Source of the DNA: Pyrinomonadaceae bacterium
GTDB lineage: Bacteria; Acidobacteriota; Blastocatellia; Pyrinomonadales; Pyrinomonadaceae
Reading direction: 5' to 3'
DNA length: 64,000 nucleotides
Assembly: GCA_017983495.1 (NCBI GenBank)
Contig: JAGOBH010000009.1
Location: 40,083-104,082 of the forward strand
The translations under genes and the position numbers were made by a program. Position 1 is the stretch's first letter. The number at the start of each line of letters is the position of its first letter. The notes beneath the pieces were generated by a model. The model was not told the DNA's origin. It did no database searches and saw only the letters and a program-made list of their open reading frames with translations. Shown here piece by piece: positions 63,886 through 64,000 of this stretch.

Positions 63886-63913
63886 ATTCGAGATTCGACA
63901 TTCAAAATTCGTC
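63886..63913 (+). repeat. ATTCGAN heptamer array
   Basis: Four successive 7-bp units ATTCGAG, ATTCGAC, ATTCAAA, ATTCGTC. Confidence 0.65.
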
Positions 63914-63928
63914 ATTTTCCTACTCTTT

Positions 63929-63973
63929 CCCACTATTTCCTAATATTTCCCACTAAGTAGGAATCTTTAATAA
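63929..63973 (+). repeat. Partial copy of the 12-kb palindromic element
   Basis: CCCACTATTTCC (63929-63940) and GGAATCTTTAATAA (63960-63973) both occur in the 12060-12108 palindrome and its flank, in the same orientation, here with rearranged middle sequence. Confidence 0.65.
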
Positions 63974-64000
63974 TCCGAAACGTTGTTAACATTTGTTCTA

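Larger units (their letters stand above)
63416..64000. other. 585-bp gene-free region rich in short repeats
   Basis: From the small secreted gene to the right edge. It holds three copies of a 17-bp repeat, one copy of the dispersed repeat shared with 12 kb, 9-bp and 7-bp tandem arrays, a TTTTCAC stretch, and pieces of the 12-kb palindrome. Translated frames here have no protein character. Confidence 0.75.

Overview
The window looks like a chromosome segment from an Acidobacteriota-type Gram-negative bacterium, with a Blastocatellia/Pyrinomonadales relative the best guess. This is an inference from gene content. The evidence is an Oar-like TonB-dependent receptor with an N-terminal carboxypeptidase-regulatory domain, a giant secreted FG-GAP/hydrolase protein, many small secreted proteins unlike well-known families, a WecA/Wzx/ligase type surface polysaccharide locus, and moderate GC. 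There are no rRNA or tRNA genes, no CRISPR array, no phage genes and no recognisable transposase.

Layout. 1-6.4 kb: the 5' part of a family 4 glycosyltransferase running off the left edge, a TonB-dependent receptor with a clear terminator, a PilZ-like small protein, a secreted hypothetical protein and a 47-residue membrane protein. 6.4-21 kb: a VanX-like D-Ala-D-Ala dipeptidase, a 1502-residue beta-propeller/hydrolase protein, a YceI protein, two tandem paralogous 130-residue secreted proteins, a DinB protein coupled to a BaiN/YhiN flavoprotein, a coiled-coil J-domain protein, a zinc-ribbon coiled-coil protein and a large TPR protein with a Pro/Thr-rich tail.

21.1-49.1 kb: one long leftward surface-polysaccharide locus. 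In transcription order it encodes CDP-glucose synthesis (RfbF, RfbG), a 3,5-epimerase, a C-methyltransferase and an SDR reductase (predicted CDP-linked C-methyl deoxysugar), a CmcI-like enzyme, a Wzx flippase and a GT2. These are followed by a broken gene, then methyltransferases, five further glycosyltransferases, three acyltransferases, a GT-C-like membrane protein, AsnB, RfbA, an RfbC-like protein, a HicB-like protein, a WecA-like phosphoglycosyltransferase fused to a CapD-type N-terminal half, a TPR protein and an O-antigen ligase. Most neighbours overlap or nearly touch. A 487-bp element carrying a GxxExxY nuclease-fold gene, bounded by perfect 24-bp inverted repeats made of CGCAAAG units, sits between rfbA and the rfbC-like gene.

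49.1-58 kb: a solitary Fn3-like protein with a strong promoter preceded by T-tracts phased every ~21 bp, a block of heptamer repeats, then a divergent ArsR regulator and an export operon: DUF2892 membrane protein, TolC, lipoprotein membrane-fusion protein, and an RND permease carrying two C-terminal universal-stress-protein domains. 58-64 kb: two alpha/beta hydrolases, thiC under a TPP riboswitch, a methyltransferase and a small secreted protein. The long gene-free stretches at 12, 50 and 63.5 kb share dispersed repeats, including an imperfect ~110-140 bp repeat in opposite orientations about 51 kb apart. The most notable items are the RND-USP-USP fusion, the inverted-repeat-bounded GxxExxY element, the C-methyl sugar cassette, the broken gene with ATGA junctions at both ends, and the dispersed/heptamer repeats.
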